DNA of 64,000 nt from Heracleum sosnowskyi (taxonomy: Eukaryota > Streptophyta > Magnoliopsida > Apiales > Apiaceae), in assembly GCA_030848705.1 (NCBI GenBank), contig CM061241.1, forward strand, positions 81,663,178 through 81,727,177. Direction: 5' to 3'. The translations under genes and the position numbers were made by a program. Numbering within the stretch: position 1 is the first letter of the stretch; every line of letters begins with the position of its first letter. Positions 22,403-32,490 of the stretch are shown here, one piece after another. The notes beneath the pieces were generated by a model. It did not search any database, had not been told where the DNA came from, and saw only the letters and a list, made by a program, of their open reading frames with translations.

Positions 22403-25400
22403 GATATACAATCATTTTTCCATTTTGAATAGATTCATATTTATCTAATTTTCTAGATCTCCTATATTTTAAATATTAAAAATTGAAATATACTTTTTTA
22501 GCTCCTAAATTAGAGAAAATATAATACTTATTTATTACTAGCTTGAAACCTATTAAAATTTATAATATTGTTGCTAATAAATTTTGTGTAGAAAAGGTTG
22601 TTTATTTAAAATTTGAAAAGGTAATTGTCCATGATTTTTTTAGAACCTCTAAAATCGCTCGATTCATATTTATATATTTTTCTAAAGCTCCTCTTATTTA
22701 AATAATTAAAATCAAAATTTGCTTATTTAGCTCCTATCTTTTAGAGAAAAAAATTGAAAACTTTTAATATTTTCTTCTATAACTACTACTACTTATAAAA
22801 GACAAATTCTCTGGAAATAATTCAAAACCTTTAAATTTTTTCTTTTATAACTCTTATTATAAAACACAAGTTCTCTAAAAATTATAAACCTAATCAAAAT
22901 ATGTAATCAGAGCTCCTCAATTTTAATTAAATATAATTGAATTTATTAATTTACGTTCAAATTTGAAAAATATAAAAATTAGTATATATATATATATAAA
23001 TATATAAATAGAAATATATTATAATATAACTATAAATATATTATAATTATGTTTATTTATTTATTTTAAAACTAAATATATTATATTAATATTCTTCTAA
23101 ATTTTATATGTAAGTCAAAACTTAAAATTTTGAAAAATATCATGGAGAAGAGTTGGGTCCCTCAAATCACCTCAATCTTTTTTTTATACAATTTTCTCGA
23201 ATTTTTGAATTATTCATATTAAATATTAGGAAATATCTCAATTGCATTTTAAATCTTCATTAATGAAAAAAACAAAATATATAATTTTTATTTTATTGCC
23301 TTTAAAAAATTTACTAATGGAGAAAACTAAGTATATAATTTCAATATTCAATTTTTTATTACGAAACTAAATTTACCATTTTAGTATTCTCATAACTTTT
23401 CTATTTAAGTCAAATTTTGAAAATTTAAAAATTAAATATCAGTCAATATCATTACACACACATATCTTTTATTATATTATTATTTTACTATGCAAATGAT
23501 GATTTAAATTAAATTTCAGATATAATAAAATTAATTACTAAATGATATAATTTATTTAGTAAATTAGTTTGTTATCTATTTTGATTCAGTAACAACGAGA
23601 AAGCGTTATTGAGTAAACACATGTTTAACGAGCTCAACCAATAAATTTAATGATAGAGAAAACATTTTTAACATGATATAATTTTAGGGAAGACATTCCT
23701 TATTTACACTCAATTTTTTTAAAATTTAATCAAACAAATATTACCTTTTTTTCTCAACTATTAGATCATATTCAAGTTATAAACAATTTTTCTAGAGTTT
23801 CACTATTTTAATTCAATTCAAATTTTTGGTGAAGACAGTAATATATAAAATTCAATCTTATTTAAAATTTAATTAAACAAAAATATTTTTTTTCTCAACT
23901 AAAGTAAATCCTGTTTAAGTTTTAATCTATTTTTCTAGAGTTTCTCTATTTTAATTCAATAAAATTAAATTATCTTACTTAGATTTGAATTTATAGGAAA
24001 GACAATCAATATACAAAAATCATTTTTTTTAATTTAATCTTTATTATAACGTTATATTACAATCATATTTATGATTTAATCTTTATTAGATCTTTATATT
24101 ATAATTATAATTATAATTTAATCTTTATTATATCTTAAATTGCCAATAAAATCATGGCATACTGATTAATTTTTCTCACGTTACAAATTTGAGAATTTTA
24201 TGATAACCTGTGTGCATTAATAACATTGCATATTAATGATTATTGTTTGTATATTTTTATTTCTAAATTTTTTTATTATGACGTCTAAGAATATTTAAGA
24301 AATTTGTAATTTTGTGATAATACAAATAGTTTTACGTCACAAATTTGAAGATTTTATGATAACCCGTGTGCATTAATAACATTGCATATTAATGATAACT
24401 GTATGTATATTTTAATTTCTAAAAAGTTTTATTATGACATCTAAGAATAATTAAGAAATTTGTAATTTTGTGATTATAAGAATAGTTGAAGTTTGAAACG
24501 GTGGTTAGTACCTGATGTTTTATTATTGCTTAATTTTAATATTTTTAATTTATATGTATTTAGTGCGTCGGCTCAAAAAAGTATGACACAAAATCAGTAT
24601 ATAAAGTTTATGGATGTTTAAGAAATATTTTGATGCATTTTGGTGCCAAAGTTTGCACCGAGTTCCAAAATGGTGGCTAAAGTTTGAAAATTGCAAATCG
24701 ATGGCCAAAGTTTCTACCAAGTTTCAAAATAGTGGCTAAACATTCAGATTAACAAATCGGTGGCCATACTTTATACCTTATTCTAAAAAGCTGACTGTGC
24801 TTTAATAATTTAACAAATAAAATATTGGAAAAAATGAAAAAATTATTGAAAAAAATTAATTTAAAATTTTTAAAAATAATATTGATTCAACACAAACACC
24901 AAAAAATTCATCCGAAGTTTTAAAAAAAGATCATCGAGTTCAAATAATTCTCGAAAAAGAGTTATAGTTAAATTTTCAAAAAGGTTAATATTTAAATTTT
25001 ATTATTGCATATATTATTAGTATTTTCTGTTTATATGTATTTATTCAACGAGCGTCGGCTCAAGAAATATGATACAAAATCGACATATAAAGTCGTAGAG
25101 GATATAAAGATAATTTTGTGATAATGCGAATGGTTGAATAATTAAATGGTGGTTAATACTTACATATATATTACTACATATTTTTAGTATCTTTTTTATA
25201 TGTATTTAGTATAACGGATGTCGTCTAAAGAAAATATGATACGAAATCGGCATAAAAATATGTTAGTATTTTATTTTATTGTTTATGTATGTTATTTTGT
25301 AAAATATTATGTTCACTATTTATATATACTAAAATATTATGATACCATGTACGAGTTTTTTTTATATAATTAATTAATTAAAAAATTAAAAGATATATTT

Positions 25401-25900
25401 GGATGTATTAATAAGTTATATATATTATTAACTATTGAAAAATTTCGCGTAAGGTATTAATGAGAGTGTATTAATGATTTAAAGATATTGTACAATTTGT
25501 ATCTTTATGTGTGTTTTTGAAACGTAATATTGTTAATAAAAAGGTAAAATGTTAATTTAAAAAGTTAACATTAATGATTGAAAGATATAATATAATTAGT
25601 ATTTTTAGATGTATTTATAAAAGATAGTTAGTTTTAATTAAAAGGTAACATGTTTTCAATGATTGAAAAATATAACATAATTAGTATTTATATGTGTGCT
25701 TATAAAAGATAGTGTTTTTTTAATTTAAAAAATGATATGTTTTGGTTAGAAAAGACAATATCCTATTAATCATATTATTTATAAATTAAAATGACCGAAA
25801 ACCAGAATACCGAAAAACCTGAAAATCAAAATTTTCAATGAAATGATTATTATATAATAGTATACATTTTATATATTTTTTCTTAAATAGTTAATATTTA
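22403..25900. repeat. AT-rich repeat debris without genes
   Basis: Repeated 'TTCTAGAGTTTCTCTATTTTAA' style segments occur between about 22430 and 24010. A direct duplication containing TTTGATAACC..GTGTGCATTAATAACATTGC lies near 24190 and 24350. A 'GTGGC(C/T)AAAGTTT' repeat with three units is at 24640-24770. A minus-strand Helitron-like 5' end (ACCGAAAACC..AATAGTATA) is near 25790-25860. No coding frame is supported. Confidence 0.5.
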
Positions 25901-26103
25901 AAATTTTATAAAATATTTAAAGGGCCGCTGCGAAGCGCGGCTTAGTCGACTAGTACTTATATAAAGGAGAAGACGGGGGCAGTGAGGTGGCGCCTCTAGA
26001 ATCGCTCCATTCTATTTTTCTAATTTTCTCAATTTTTCAAAATTTTTAATTTTAATAATCACAACTTCCTTTATTATTTTCGATTTTGTAGGAAGGAAAT
26101 TGA

Positions 26104-27170
26104 AAATTACACTTTTATTATTTTCAAACTTGATAGAACTTTATTTTATTATTTTCAAAGTTGATAGAACTTTCTTTGATTTAAAAAATTACAACGTCCT
26201 TATTATTTTTGAATTTGTAGGACTTGATAGAATTTTCTTTAATTTAGAAAATTACAACTTCCTTATTATTTTCGAATTTGTAGGCTTTATAGAACTTTCT
26301 TTTATTATTTTCAAACTTGATAGAACTTTCTTTGATTTAGAAAATTACAACTTCCTTATTATTTTCGAATTTGTAGGACTTGATATAACTTTCTTTGATT
26401 TAGAACATTTTTTTGATTTAGAAAATTACAACTTCCTTATTATTTTCGAATTTGTAGGACTTGATAGAACTTTCTATGATTTAGAAAATTGCAACTTCCT
26501 TATTATTTTTGAATTTGTAGGCTTGATAGAACTTTCTTTTATTATTTTCAAACTTGATAGAACTTTCTTTGATTTAGAAAATTACAACTTCCTTATTATT
26601 TTCGAATTTGTAGGCTTGATAGAACTTATTTTTATTATTTTCAAACTTGATAAAACTTTCTTTGATTTAGAAAATTACAACTTCCTTATTATTTTCGAAT
26701 TTGTAGGCTTGATAGAACTTTCTTTTATTATTTTCAAACTTGATAGAACTTTCTTTGATTTAGAAAATTACAACTTCCTTATTATTTTCGAATTTGTAGG
26801 ACTTGATATAACTTTCTTTGATTTAGAAAATTGGAACTTCCTTATTATTTTCGATTTTGTAGGCTTGATAGAACTTTCTTTTATTATTTTCAAACTTGAT
26901 AGAACTTTCTTTGATTTAGAAAATTACAAATTCCTTATTATTTTCGAATTTGTAGGACTTGATAGAACTTTCTTTGATTTAGAAAATTACAACTTCCTTA
27001 TTATTTTCGAATTTGTAGGCTCTTATGTTAATAATTGCAATTTTCTCTTTTATTATTTTCAATTTTGATAGAACTTTCTTTTATTATTTTCAAACTTGAT
27101 AAAACTTTCTTTTATTATTTTCAAACTTGATAGAACTTTCTTTTATTATTTTCAAACTTTATAGAACTTT
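26104..27170 (+). repeat. Minisatellite, 63-bp and 93-bp units
   Basis: The basic unit is 63 bp and starts CTTGATAGAACTTTCTTTGA. It alternates with a compound unit of 62 + 31 bp, the 31-bp part being CTTGATAGAACTTTCTTTTA plus TTATTTTCAAA. Because 63 and 93 are both multiples of three, one frame stays open for 322 codons (26100-27068) and reads as a hydrophobic repeat (FFDLENYNFLIIFEFVGL..). That frame begins at TTG, has no ATG start and no known domain, so I treat it as a repeat and not as a gene. After 27060 only the 31-bp unit continues. The array stands just upstream of the RPA1-like pseudogene. Confidence 0.85.
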
Positions 27171-27329
27171 TCTTTTATAATACTTCTTGACTTTTAAACA
27201 TAATGGATTTCCATGTTATTCACCTTACAAACACCTATAAATTAAAGGCCATTCATAACAAAAAATCTACACCGAAACTTTTTTACATAGCTTCAAATTT
27301 TTACAATCATATTTACGATCAATACAACT

Positions 27330-28611
27330 ATGGCCTACACCATGTTGGATGTTTTGAACGACAACAGCTATACTTGAATGATAAGAGTACGAGTGTGTAG
27401 AATGTGGGAATCTGTCAATCCAAATACTGAAGAACTGATCAGTCTTGACATGATTTTGATCGATGAAAAGGTTAATAAATCAATATACTTATAACTTATT
27501 AGTTTGTCAAATTGTATGATGTTATTAACTTTTCTAAGATATGTTGTATGACGGGAAAATTTGATCCATGCTACGATCCCGAAGATTCTGGTCTCTCGGT
27601 TCAAAAATCTTTTAGATGAAGGCTCCGTGTACAGCATCAAAAATCTGAAAGTTGTTTCAAGTAGAGGGAAATATAGACTACTATCACATGGGTCTAAATT
27701 GCTCTTCATACGCATAACGTTGCCTACGAGATTGGAAGAAGGCGTCATCAACATATCACTGCATGGATTTCAGTTCATATGTCCGGATATGATTGATGCA
27801 CGTATTAATGACACCAACTTACTCTCAGGTTTTTGATGCAGTAATATATTATAGTAATATATAAGTAATACTATTATATAAGTTATAATTGAAACTATCA
27901 TGTTCTAATATTATTTTTTCTATGTTGATTTAGATGTTGTGGCTTGCTTGACCTACTTGGGTGGCATTGAAGTTGTCAAAGGCGGTTGGAAAAAAAGAGA
28001 TCTCAAAATTGTCAGAAATTAGTAAGTTATGCATTATATTAATTTTAATATAAATGTTAATTGTTTTTTATTGTTCTTGTAATTTTATATTACTTCTTTG
28101 GTTACCCCAATTTATTTGTTTTACTTATTTAATTTGTTCTAATTTTTTTCTTAAACAGCTCCATCACCAGTACCATAACTTTGTGGGAAAAGTTGGCTGA
28201 GATGGTTGATACAAATTTATACAAGGAGGATGGTGGACCCTATATAATAATTGTCACATCTACCCATATTAAAAAATTTAAAAGTAATTATCTTTATTAA
28301 TGTTTTTTATAATATATAGTTTCAGAAATTGCACATAAATAAATCTATCTTATCTCGATTGAACGAATTATACAAATATTTGTTTCATTGATATTATTGA
28401 TTTAATTCTTATATTAGTATTTTAACCATTTATTTACTCTTATATGCAGATATAATTAGTTATTCTACCACAAGAAATAGTAAAATTTATACAAATCTGG
28501 ATAGATCGTATGTGTCATCCTTTGCTCACTTCTCTACTAAATTGCAAATCAGTGGAGACTCCCTCCCCATAATGTCGCCTGAGGAAAAAATGTTTATTAA
28601 TAAGATGAAAA
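27330..28611 (+). pseudogene. RPA1-like (DUF223/OB-fold) gene, broken and truncated
   Basis: The fragment resembles the N-terminal half of plant replication protein A 70-kDa paralogues, which bind single-stranded DNA. Exons that can be traced are 27330-27470, about 27554-27828, 27934-28021, 28159-28283 and 28450-28611. Readable pieces are MLDVLNDNSYT, MIRVRVCRMWES, LIHATIPKILVSRFKNLL, VACLTYLGGIEVVKGGW and TLWEKLAEMVD. Three faults are visible. A TGA at 27375-27377 stands where the family has Trp (YTW). One extra A near 27560 shifts the frame and the 3' splice site there is poor. The gene stops at about 28611 where Helitron-derived DNA begins, so the later OB folds and zinc region are absent. 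Plant Helitrons often carry RPA1-like genes, and the surroundings here are Helitron-rich, so it may be Helitron cargo. A captured host copy is the alternative. Confidence 0.8.
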
Positions 28612-29240
28612 TAACTAATAAAATAATATAAAAATAGTAATTAGTTGATTGCCTTTTATCTTTAAAACACTTTTTTATAACAAAATTTACTCATTTTTTT
28701 CAAAAATATCACGGACAATTACCTTTAATTTAAAACATATTATCATTAATAATAAATAATATAAAAATACTAACTAGCTTATTACTCCCTCCGTCCCATT
28801 CATTTCTATACACTTTCCATTTTGGGATGTCCCATTCATTTCTATACATTCCAAAAATAGTAACTTTTAATAATATAAAACACTATTACACCCACTACTT
28901 TCTCCACTATCTCTATTCTATAACAATATAAATCACTATTACACCCACTACTTCCTCCACTATCTCAAATCTATTATTAAATATTGATAGGTCCCACCAC
29001 TTTACCCACTTTTCATCTAATTTTACTCATTTTTTATACATTTTCTTGGTCTCCGTGTCCAAACAAAACGTATAGAATTGATCGGGACGGAGGGAGTACC
29101 TTTTATCATTAAAACACTTTTTTTTAACAAAATCTACTTTTTTTCCAAAAATATCACGGGATGCTTTAATTTAAAGGTAATTGCCCGTGATATTTTTTGA
29201 AGAGAAGTAGAATTTGTTAGAAAAAAGTGTTTTAATTATA
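28612..29240. mobile_element. Helitron-derived fragment, split by a MITE
   Basis: The segments at 28612-28784 and 29097-29240 carry the same blocks as Helitrons A and H (ATAAAAATAGTAATTAGTTG, GATTGCCTTTTAT, AAAATATCACGG). The two halves join across the Stowaway element as ..TTATTA-CCTTTTATC. No ends are preserved. Confidence 0.55.
28785..29096. mobile_element. Stowaway MITE (312 bp)
   Basis: CTCCCTCCGTCCC at the left and GGGACGGAGGGAG at the right form the terminal inverted repeat, with TA on both sides. This is the classic Stowaway (Tc1/mariner-type) signature. There is no coding capacity. Confidence 0.95.
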
Positions 29241-29882
29241 GAATATATTTTATTTAATAATTTAAATAATTTTATAGATATTAATTTCACAATTTTTATT
29301 CTAATATTCTTTTTTTTAATTTTTATTCTAATATTCTTTTTCTTAATAAATATATTATAACCTAGTTATTAATAAAACACTATAAATATGAGAAAAAAAT
29401 CCAATAAAATATATATAAATATATAGTCTATCAGTTGCGTACATAAAAATGTGCAGTACATAGTACAAAACAAAACACTAAAAATCGTACATATAACAAA
29501 ACCCTGAATCTCGATACCTATATTAAATTACCTTTATAACAATTATAATGATAGCATAAGTCTTGGAGGTTAACAATACAAATTGGTCTTCAAACAAACC
29601 AACCCAAAATATATGTTGTCGCAAGTATTTACATGAGTATACTTTACGAAGTTCGCACCGCAGATGTAATTTAGTTTGCTGCCGTGTTAGAATTAACTGT
29701 TATATCTTCTGTAGTTTCCAGAACTCAACTCATTATTCTCTCTGCATGCATGTTTTGTACCACCACCGGATTTGTTCATGTTCATTTGATGACGATGTTA
29801 ATTCTCTCACTTACATTTGTCTTTCATTCTGGTTTTTAAAGCTGAAATCGCATGCACCAGTTGGAATTTAAACCATAATTTT
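29241..29882. other. Intergenic, no gene seen
   Basis: Less AT-rich from 29560 on, but the open frame at 29563-29871 resembles no protein I know and lacks support. It may be old host spacer into which the LINE inserted. Confidence 0.4.
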
Positions 29883-32099
29883 AGAATTGAATCCTATCTC
29901 CCCTTATCTCTTTCTTTTTTGTGTGGAAGGCTTGTCAAAGGCTCTCTCCAAAGCAGTGTCCGAGGAGGTTATACATGGTATTAAGGTTACTAGTACAGCT
30001 CCAACTATCTCCCATCTTCTATTTGCAGACGACTCTTTCTTGTTCTTCAAAGCGAATACTGTCGAAACGGAAGCAATCAAACTAATTCTAGACAACTATG
30101 CTAATGCTTCAGGTCAATGTATTAACTACCAGAAATCCGGGATTTTCTTCAGTTCTAATGTAAGAACAGATACTCAAGTTGAGATCTCATCATTGTTAGG
30201 GGTCCATAATGGCTTGCAAAACAGTATGTATCTAGGATTACCATCACTGGTTGGGAGATCAAAGAAACAGGTCTTTGGTTTCATCAAGGAGAGATTATGG
30301 AAGCGAATTCAAGGATGGAAGGCGAAGAAAATTTCACGTGCTGGCAAAACGGTATTGATTAAAAATGTGGCTACTGTTATCCCATCGTATTGTATGTCTT
30401 CTTTCCTCCTTCCTAGATCGCTTTGCAATGAGATGGAGGTAATGATGAATAAATTTTGGTGGCAGTCGGGGTCTTCTGATAGACGAGGTATTAATTGGGT
30501 GGCATGGAATGGGCTGTCTATGTCTAAATGCCAAGGAGGCTTAGCTTTCCGTAATCTTTATGGATATAATGTGGCTCTTATGGCGAAGCACGTGTGGAAA
30601 TTTATCAAGGATCCTCAGTCGTTACTCTCGAGATTTTACAAAGCAAAATATTTCCCTGATATCCATGTTTTACAAGCCAAAGTTTCTCCAGGTTCAAGTT
30701 TCATTTGGCAAGGGATTGTTAATGCAAAGAATGAAGTAGCTCATGGCTATAGGTGGATTTTAGGTGATGGGGCGTCTATCAAAAGCATACAGGATCCCTG
30801 GCTAGCAAGAAAGGAGGATTTTCGTGTTGATCAATCCAGAGAATATATTGATCGTAATCTGATGGTAGCTGACCTGTTCCTGCAGACTGAAAGAGAATGG
30901 GACAGAGATAAAGTGTTAAATGTTTTTTCTCCAAGCGATGCTGCAATTATCTTGGCAATAAACATTCCTGCCATCTCAGTAGTAGATCATTTAGCCTGGG
31001 ATAGAACTACAAATGGACACTATTCAGTCAAAACGGGATATCAATTATGGCACGATAGAAATATTGGAGTGGGATCTGTGACTCAGTCGAATGGGTGGAG
31101 TAAGATATGGAAAGCCGATCTTCCTCATAAAGTAAAGCTTTTTCTCTGGAGATTCTGTAGGAACAATGTTCCTGTCAAGCACAGACTGAATTCTAAAGGT
31201 GTGTGTATCCCTCTCGAATGTCCTATGTGCAATTCTGGTATTGAGGATATGGTCCACGTTTTCTTCACTTGTCCCTTTGCTGTAGCTTGTTGGCAGTATA
31301 TAGGGTGGTCTGTTGACATATCTACTGAGGACTACGCTCCTGGTTGGTTGCTTCAAAAGTTACAAACAGCCTCTTCTTCTGAGATCTTGTTGATTGCCAA
31401 AGTCTTCTGGGGCATCTGGTTTTTTCGCAATAAAAAGGTGTGGGATAATAAAAGTGTTACTGCAGTTATAGCTATGGAATGGAGCGCGAAATCTATTCTG
31501 GATTGGAAAGAAGCAAAGGAGAAGAGAGTTAAGAGGACAACTACACTTTCTATTCGAGTGCCGGAGCCAGTGAAGTGGGACAAACCAGGCGTTGGGACAC
31601 TTAAGCTTAATGTTGACGCTGCTATCAAGTTGGGAGACACTTCTTTTGCTATGGGGCTGGTCCTTCGGGATCATACTGGTGCCCTTGTGTCGGGGAAAAC
31701 AGTGTGCAAAGCCATGGTAGCAACAGTGGTGGAAGCGGAGGCACAGGCAGTTCTTGAAGGTCTTCACTGGTTGCTTGAAATGGACCATGATCGAGTAGTT
31801 CTTGAGTCGGATTCTCTGAGTGTTGTTCGTGCGTTGCAGTCTTCAGAAACAAATCTCCTGGAAGTTGGTTTGATCATAGATGCGTGTCGTTTCATTCTTG
31901 ATGCGAAGGTTAATTTTTCAGTCTCGTTTGTTAAAAGGCAAGCGAATAGGGTCGCTCATTTAGTAGCCAAATTACCCTGTTCCATGAATTGTCAAAACAT
32001 CATTACGGCTCCTTCAGGCTTGTTGTTGGAGTCCCTTTTGTACGATGCTTCCTAATAATGAATTTGTCTTTGTTTTCAAAAAAAAAAAAGAATTGAATC
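29883..32099 (+). mobile_element. 5'-truncated L1-type LINE with 11-bp target duplication
   Basis: AGAATTGAATC stands at both borders (29883-29893 and 32089-32099). The element runs from about 29894, inside the reverse-transcriptase coding region, to a poly(A) tract at about 32078-32088. Truncation at the 5' end, a 3' poly(A) and a perfect target duplication are the marks of target-primed reverse transcription. Confidence 0.93.
29893..32055 (+). CDS. LINE ORF2 fragment: RT C-terminus, zinc-binding region, RNase H
   Basis: About 720 codons without a stop. Order: the C-terminal half of reverse transcriptase, starting inside the PISPYLF motif and including the active-site variant LLFADDSFLF. 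Next is the typical plant LINE middle region (GRSKKQVFGFIKERLWKRIQ; FWW..W..LS..K..GGLAFR). A zinc-binding domain zf-RVT follows (FLWRFCRNNVPVKHRL, CPMCNSGIEDMVHVFFTCPF). An RNase H domain closes the protein (LNVDAAI, EAEAQAVLEGL, LESDSLSVV), with its acidic residues present. The endonuclease and the first part of RT are missing, so the copy cannot move alone. It has no start of its own; the first codons come from the target site. The lack of stops over 2.1 kb points to a recent insertion. No host function is implied. Confidence 0.92.
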   Translation, partial: PISPYLFLFCVEGLSKALSKAVSEEVIHGIKVTSTAPTISHLLFADDSFLFFKANTVETEAIKLILDNYANASGQCINYQKSGIFFSSNVRTDTQVEISSLLGVHNGLQNSMYLGLPSLVGRSKKQVFGFIKERLWKRIQGWKAKKISRAGKTVLIKNVATVIPSYCMSSFLLPRSLCNEMEVMMNKFWWQSGSSDRRGINWVAWNGLSMSKCQGGLAFRNLYGYNVALMAKHVWKFIKDPQSLLSRFYKAKYFPDIHVLQAKVSPGSSFIWQGIVNAKNEVAHGYRWILGDGASIKSIQDPWLARKEDFRVDQSREYIDRNLMVADLFLQTEREWDRDKVLNVFSPSDAAIILAINIPAISVVDHLAWDRTTNGHYSVKTGYQLWHDRNIGVGSVTQSNGWSKIWKADLPHKVKLFLWRFCRNNVPVKHRLNSKGVCIPLECPMCNSGIEDMVHVFFTCPFAVACWQYIGWSVDISTEDYAPGWLLQKLQTASSSEILLIAKVFWGIWFFRNKKVWDNKSVTAVIAMEWSAKSILDWKEAKEKRVKRTTTLSIRVPEPVKWDKPGVGTLKLNVDAAIKLGDTSFAMGLVLRDHTGALVSGKTVCKAMVATVVEAEAQAVLEGLHWLLEMDHDRVVLESDSLSVVRALQSSETNLLEVGLIIDACRFILDAKVNFSVSFVKRQANRVAHLVAKLPCSMNCQNIITAPSGLLLESLLYDAS

Positions 32100-32225
32100 G
32101 TTTTGATTCCTGATTTTAAACATCATTCCATTATTGATCTGTTAAGTTACAATAGCATTGGGCACTTACCTATTAAAATGAAATTCCATAACAATAAATA
32201 AATTTAAAGTGATATAAAATGCGAC

Positions 32226-32378
32226 GTCAACAAAATGAAGTCCAATTTGTCTAAACACACATAATTGCACCTCTGTCTTTCATCAAGAACCCAAATGGAT
32301 TTTGTAGTGTTGGACATTGAAACTTGAAGCTCACCACCATACATACAATTGCTAAAAGTATACCCACTCCGATATAGC
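32226..32378 (+). pseudogene. Relic of the 5' end of the EMB8-like hydrolase gene
   Basis: The segment matches the promoter, leader and first codons of the gene at 40316. GTCAACAAAATGAAGTCCAA at 32226 corresponds to about 40149, CCTCTGTCTTTCATCA to about 40265, and ATGGATTTTGTAGT at 32295 to the start codon at 40316. AAGCTCACC and TACATACAATTGCT (about 32330-32353) correspond to codons 11-18. The relic lacks about 60 bp between promoter and leader, including the TATA box. A frame change and an early TGA follow its ATG, so it cannot encode protein. Similarity fades after about 32378, before PG2 begins at 32491. Confidence 0.8.
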
Positions 32379-32490
32379 AACGGCTTGTTATTGATATTTG
32401 TTGCAGTCTTAAACAACTTTATCCGAGATTTCACAACCCTGATGAATATTATTTGGTTGTGTGTTACAAAACCAGAAAAGGTATCCGTCA

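Larger units (their letters stand above)
19267..25953 (+). mobile_element. Helitron-like block B with nested insertions
   Basis: The possible 5' end TCTTTTATATATATAAAGGA is preceded by A at 19266. The 3' end has a GC-rich hairpin (GCCGCTGCGAAGCGCGGC, 25923-25940) and then TTAGTCGACTAG followed by T. These are Helitron hallmarks, but a single 6.7-kb element is uncertain. Further 5'-like motifs (GTATATATAAA at about 19609 and 19770) and nested repeats suggest several elements. No Rep/helicase was recognised. A fresh 5'-like sequence (ATATAAAGGAGAAGACGGGG) starts straight after the 3' end. Confidence 0.4.

Noticed and set aside
26100..27068. 322-codon open frame as a membrane protein gene
   Set aside because: It is read from a minisatellite with units divisible by three, starts at TTG and matches no family.
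26104..27170. CRISPR-like array
   Set aside because: No unique spacers; units are head-to-tail copies in a plant genome.
29563..29871. 102-codon frame before the LINE
   Set aside because: No recognisable domain or codon pattern; it starts at a non-ATG codon.
31045..31852. Minus-strand frames across the LINE
   Set aside because: Antisense of the RT/RNase H reading frame without any motif.
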